From Prevotellamassilia sp. (GTDB taxonomy: Bacteria > Bacteroidota > Bacteroidia > Bacteroidales > Bacteroidaceae), in assembly GCA_009775705.1 (NCBI GenBank), contig VSQE01000082.1:1-10678 (forward strand): a stretch of DNA of 10,678 bases. Direction: 5' to 3'. Shown here in pieces: positions 7,718-10,678 of the stretch (within the stretch, counting starts at the first letter, position 1; every line of letters starts with the position of its first letter). The notes under the pieces are model-generated. The model had not been told where the DNA came from and did not search any database. It saw only the letters and a list, made by a program, of their open reading frames with translations. The translations under genes were made by a program, and so were the position numbers.

Positions 7718-7831
7718 CAAAATAAAAACGACATATTTACAGGCATTCTGTAGACATTCAAAAAATATTATGGACACCGGCAAGCCTGATGCCTTTTCAT
7801 GTGTTTTTGCTTTCAAAAAATCGGTATTCAT

Positions 7832-7862
7832 TTTGCTCTTCAAGTGGCAAGTGCTAATTTTG
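7832..7862 (+). promoter_or_regulatory. Bacteroides-type promoter for mutS2
   Basis: A -33 element TTTG at 7832-7835 and a -7 element TAATTTTG at 7855-7862 (consensus TAnnTTTG) are separated by 19 bp, the expected spacing for the primary Bacteroides sigma factor. The start point should fall near 7868, giving a leader of about 38 nt to the mutS2 ATG at 7906. Both boxes are exact matches, and no other rightward match occurs in the intergenic region. Confidence 0.75.
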
Positions 7863-7885
7863 CAATCTGATAACGAAATTAGCGC
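7851..7885. promoter_or_regulatory. Inverted repeat overlapping the mutS2 -7 element (operator candidate)
   Basis: GTGCTAATTT (7851-7860) and AAATTAGCGC (7876-7885) are inverted copies, with nine exact pairs and one G-T, separated by 15 bp. The left arm covers most of the -7 box; the right arm lies just past the predicted start point. Half-site centres are 25 bp apart. Because the left arm would not be transcribed from the predicted start, a DNA-level role (repressor site) is more natural than an RNA hairpin. No regulator is identified. Confidence 0.45.
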
Positions 7886-7905
7886 CTGATGCGCATATTT
7901 ATACC

Positions 7906-10437
7906 ATGACTTATCCCGATAATTTTGAACGTAAAATAGGATTTAGCGATATCCGGACATTGTTGCGGGGACGTTGCATTTCGTCATTAGGCACAGACTG
8001 GGTGGACAACAAGCTTAAATTCATGACCGATTACAATGAAGTGTCGGAAGCTTTGGAGCAGGCGCGTGAATTTTCCCGTTTCATGATTGAAGAGGAAGAT
8101 GTTTATGAGGAGAATTTCTTCGATGTGCGTCGCGCTCTGCTGCATATTCGTCCGGAGAGAACTTTTATGGAGGAAACGGACTTGTTTGATTTGAAACGTT
8201 CGCTTCAGACTATTTACAGTATAGTCTGTTTCCTGCAAAAACAGCCGGAGGAAAATGCGGACGAGGTGTCCGGTGACAAGGATTCAAAATATCCGGCTTT
8301 GTGGCGTATGACGGCTGAGGTCAAGACCTTTCCTGACATAGTCAAACGCATAGATGCCGTACTGAACCGTTATGGTAAAGTAAAGGATACCGCCTCCCCC
8401 GAACTTTTATCTGTGCGTCACCAGTTGGAAGTGACGATGCGTGGAATTTCCCACAGCCTGCGCTCCATCATAGCAGAAGCACAGTCTGAGGGTTACATTG
8501 ACCGTGATGTCAGCCCTACTTTGCGTGACGGACGTTTGGTCATACCCGTGGCTCCGGCTTTGAAACGTAGAATTAAAGGAATCATTCATGACGAGAGTGC
8601 AACGGGCAAGACCGTCTTTATTGAACCTTCCGCGGTAGTGGAAGCCAACAATAAAATTCGTGAGCTCAAAGCAGCCGAGCGCCGCGAAATCATACGTATA
8701 TTGCAGGAACTGACAGGTATGATCCGGCCGCATATAAGTGAGATGCTGGAATCCTTGCAATTTTTGGCTCATGTTGATTATTTACGTGCACTGTCCGTTT
8801 TCGGACAAAGTTTTGACTGCATAGTCCCTACAGTGGTGGCCCGTCCGTACATAGACTGGGTACAGGCCGTCCATCCTTTATTAAGGCAATCGCTTGAACG
8901 CCACGGAGAAAAAGTGGTCGCACTGGATGTCACATTGCAAGGGGAAGAACGGATCCTGTTGATTTCGGGTCCTAATGCCGGAGGTAAATCAGTTTGTCTC
9001 AAAACAGTAGGATTGCTGCAATATATGTTGCAATGCGGAATGCCGGTCCCGATGCGAGAAAACTCCAAAGCAGGTATTTTCAGGCATCTTTTTATTGACA
9101 TTGGTGATGAGCAGAGTTTGGAGAATGACCTGAGCACCTATTCCAGTCATTTGCTCAATATGAAGGAAATGATGAAACGAAGCGATGAACATAGTCTGTT
9201 GCTCATTGACGAGTTCGGCGGAGGTACGGAACCACAGATCGGAGGAGCTATGGCCGAAGCCATTTTAGACCGTTTTGTACAAAATGGAACCTTCGGGATT
9301 ATCACAACCCATTACCAGAATCTGAAACACTATGCCGAGTCATGTCCCTCGGTTGTAAACGGAGCCATGTTGTATGACCGTGCGCGGATGCAACCTTTGT
9401 TTATACTGCAAATTGGCAATCCCGGTAGTTCTTTTGCAGTGGAGATAGCACGAAAGATCGGTATTCCCGAAGAAGTTATTGCCTATGCCAGCGAATTAGT
9501 CGGAAAGGACTATATCTTATCGGATAAGTATTTGCAGGACATCGTGCGCGATAAAATGTACTGGGAGAACAAACGAAAAAATATTCATCGTCGTGAAAAA
9601 CAGTTGGAAGAGACCGTTGCCCACTATGAGGAGGAAATGAGGACATTCCAACAACAGCGTAAAAGTGTATTGGCGCAAGCAAAGGAAGAGGCCCAACAAA
9701 TGATTCAGGCCTCGAATGCTAAAATTGAGAATACAATTCGAACCATACGCGAGGCGCAAGCCGAAAAGGAACGGACGCAGGAGGCCAGACGTGAGCTCTC
9801 CGCTTTTAGGGAACAACTGGAAGAACAGCAGGAAAAAGAAGATTTCTTAGCCCGTAAAATAGAAAAAATCAAAAGAAGGCAGGAAAGGAAGAAAAACCGC
9901 AAGCCTTCCACCGGGAGCGGTAGTGCTGAAAAAGAACAGAAAGTACCCGATAAACCTGTTAGCGCCATCACTTTGCAACCTGGCAGTTATGTTCGCCTGA
10001 AAGGACAAGCTGGAACAGGACGTATTGACAGCATTCAGGGCAAAAATGCACGGGTGTTATTCGGTTCATTCTTTACTTCCGTGAAGTTGGAACGTCTGGA
10101 ACCGGCAGAAGCACCCCAGGAGAATAAAGTCTCTAAAGTTTCCAGTTTCGTCAGCAAAGAGACGCGTGACGCAATGTATGAAAAAAAACTTCATTTCCGA
10201 CCTGAAATAGACATACGGGGTATGAGGGCCAACGAGGCGTTGAATGCCATTTCCTATTTTATAGACGATGCCATTCAGCTGGAATATCCAATGGTACGGA
10301 TTCTGCATGGAACCGGTACCGGAGCCCTGCGCGAATTGGTGCGGAACTATCTGGAAACGGTTTCCGGCGTGCGGAACTATCATGACGAGCATGTACAGTT
10401 TGGGGGAGCCGGTATCACCGTCGCCGAATTTGATTGA
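7906..10437 (+). CDS. mutS2: MutS2 family protein (ATPase with Smr endonuclease-like domain)
   Basis: MutS paralogue that lacks the mismatch-recognition domains of MutS1. Family members suppress homologous recombination (Helicobacter, Thermus) or split collided ribosomes (Bacillus subtilis). It has 843 aa, somewhat longer than the B. subtilis protein. In order: helical core and lever (about 1-300); ATPase with Walker A GPNAGGKS at 355-362 and Walker B LLLIDEFGGGTEP at 431-443, followed by TTHY at 467-470; a charged coiled-coil region (about 545-665); a KOW-like beta domain (about 690-733, GSYVRLKGQAGTGRI); and a C-terminal Smr domain (about 765-843) with DIRG at 769-772 and HGTGTGALR at 801-809. 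The Walker B tail GGGTEP differs from the GAGTDP of Firmicutes MutS2. It starts at ATG 7906, about 38 nt after the predicted transcription start, and is divergent from the M64-ftsK operon. Identity is secure; which of the two cellular roles applies here is not shown by sequence. Confidence 0.96.
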   Translation: MTYPDNFERKIGFSDIRTLLRGRCISSLGTDWVDNKLKFMTDYNEVSEALEQAREFSRFMIEEEDVYEENFFDVRRALLHIRPERTFMEETDLFDLKRSLQTIYSIVCFLQKQPEENADEVSGDKDSKYPALWRMTAEVKTFPDIVKRIDAVLNRYGKVKDTASPELLSVRHQLEVTMRGISHSLRSIIAEAQSEGYIDRDVSPTLRDGRLVIPVAPALKRRIKGIIHDESATGKTVFIEPSAVVEANNKIRELKAAERREIIRILQELTGMIRPHISEMLESLQFLAHVDYLRALSVFGQSFDCIVPTVVARPYIDWVQAVHPLLRQSLERHGEKVVALDVTLQGEERILLISGPNAGGKSVCLKTVGLLQYMLQCGMPVPMRENSKAGIFRHLFIDIGDEQSLENDLSTYSSHLLNMKEMMKRSDEHSLLLIDEFGGGTEPQIGGAMAEAILDRFVQNGTFGIITTHYQNLKHYAESCPSVVNGAMLYDRARMQPLFILQIGNPGSSFAVEIARKIGIPEEVIAYASELVGKDYILSDKYLQDIVRDKMYWENKRKNIHRREKQLEETVAHYEEEMRTFQQQRKSVLAQAKEEAQQMIQASNAKIENTIRTIREAQAEKERTQEARRELSAFREQLEEQQEKEDFLARKIEKIKRRQERKKNRKPSTGSGSAEKEQKVPDKPVSAITLQPGSYVRLKGQAGTGRIDSIQGKNARVLFGSFFTSVKLERLEPAEAPQENKVSKVSSFVSKETRDAMYEKKLHFRPEIDIRGMRANEALNAISYFIDDAIQLEYPMVRILHGTGTGALRELVRNYLETVSGVRNYHDEHVQFGGAGITVAEFD

Positions 10438-10509
10438 CGGTCAGTTCATTTCTCTGATAAGCGTTTTGAACCTGACGCCTTGTCTAATTGTAATAATTAT
10501 ATTTGTCAG

Positions 10510-10556
10510 ATCATCGAGAGAAGCTTTCAAAAGCATCTCTCGATGATGATTGTTCT
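10510..10556 (+). terminator. Stem-loop downstream of mutS2, probable terminator
   Basis: ATCATCGAGAGA (10510-10521) pairs perfectly with TCTCTCGATGAT (10536-10547). After an A-A mismatch, GCTT/AAGC extends the stem around a TCAA loop, giving 12 + 4 bp. It lies 72 bp after the mutS2 stop. The following sequence (GATTGTTCTTCT) is T-rich but not a clean T run, so termination efficiency is uncertain. It may also act on a leftward gene beyond the window. Confidence 0.65.
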
Positions 10557-10587
10557 TCTATGAAAAAGCGTGAGGAGGATCAATTCT

Positions 10588-10678
10588 CCCCCCCCCCTCA
10601 GTCCTGTCGGGCGGAGGGGACCGGCGGAGGCGTCGCGGGTGGGGGGGAGCCTATTATGGGATGTAGGCTGGGCGGGGG
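10588..10678. other. G-rich, homopolymer-laden contig end; probable sequencing or assembly artefact
   Basis: From a run of ten C (10588-10597) to the end, the base composition changes abruptly. In the last 78 bases I count 58 G+C, of which 44 are G, including a run of seven G (10641-10647) and a terminal GGGGG. Nothing else in the window resembles this. No open frame, repeat or known site is apparent. The pattern fits degraded read ends with false G calls better than a biological element, and this stretch should not be used for annotation. Confidence 0.65.

Noticed and set aside
7707..7889. 60-codon open frame on the + strand between the M64 gene and mutS2
   Set aside because: It overlaps both the leftward -7 candidate and the complete mutS2 promoter, resembles no protein I know, has AT-driven composition, and ends just before mutS2; most likely intergenic noise.
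10561..10600. TGAGG...CCTCA arms around the C10 run as a second terminator or G-quadruplex partner
   Set aside because: The arms lie in or next to the suspect low-quality terminus, so the apparent pairing is not trustworthy.

Overview
The window looks like ordinary chromosomal core sequence from a Bacteroidota member, most likely Bacteroides or a close relative such as Phocaeicola. Three things point there. The promoter-like elements match the Bacteroides -33 TTTG / -7 TAnnTTTG pattern, gene starts lack clear Shine-Dalgarno sequences, and the proteins (M64 'IgA peptidase' family, short-linker FtsK, Bacteroidota-type MutS2) fit that phylum. No mobile element, CRISPR array, tRNA, rRNA or phage gene is visible.

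Layout. Positions 1-1455 (+): the last ~81 codons of an MFS glucose/galactose permease (FucP/GluP family), followed after 47 bp by a complete galactokinase gene galK. The pair is a galactose uptake and phosphorylation unit, closed by a strong Rho-independent terminator at 1540-1585. Positions 7621-1704 (-): five genes in one direction with gaps of only 17-31 bp, almost certainly one operon. In transcription order they are a secreted M64 metallopeptidase, the DNA translocase FtsK, the lipoprotein carrier LolA, thioredoxin reductase TrxB, and an NlpC/P60 cell-wall peptidase that is a probable lipoprotein. This operon runs convergently into galK. Positions 7906-10437 (+): mutS2, divergent from the operon across a 284-bp intergenic region. 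That region holds a near-ideal Bacteroides promoter for mutS2, a 10-bp inverted repeat overlapping its -7 element, and a weaker leftward -7 element for the operon.

How the genes relate. The leftward operon mixes chromosome segregation at the septum (FtsK) with envelope functions (lipoprotein transport, wall hydrolysis, a secreted protease) and cytoplasmic thiol reduction. A link to division or envelope growth is plausible but only inferred. MutS2 belongs to the recombination-control and ribosome-rescue family and is transcribed separately.

No gene-free stretch exceeds 300 bp. The gap 1456-1703 holds the galK terminator and nothing else I can support; in particular I see no clear leftward terminator for the five-gene operon. 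The last ~90 bases (10588-10678) are abruptly G-rich with long homopolymers and look like a contig-end sequencing or assembly artefact. I did not find a convincing undescribed biological system here. The most useful leads are the operator-like repeat at mutS2, the variant NADPH motif in TrxB, the double CxxC tail of the M64 peptidase, and the unreliable 3' end.
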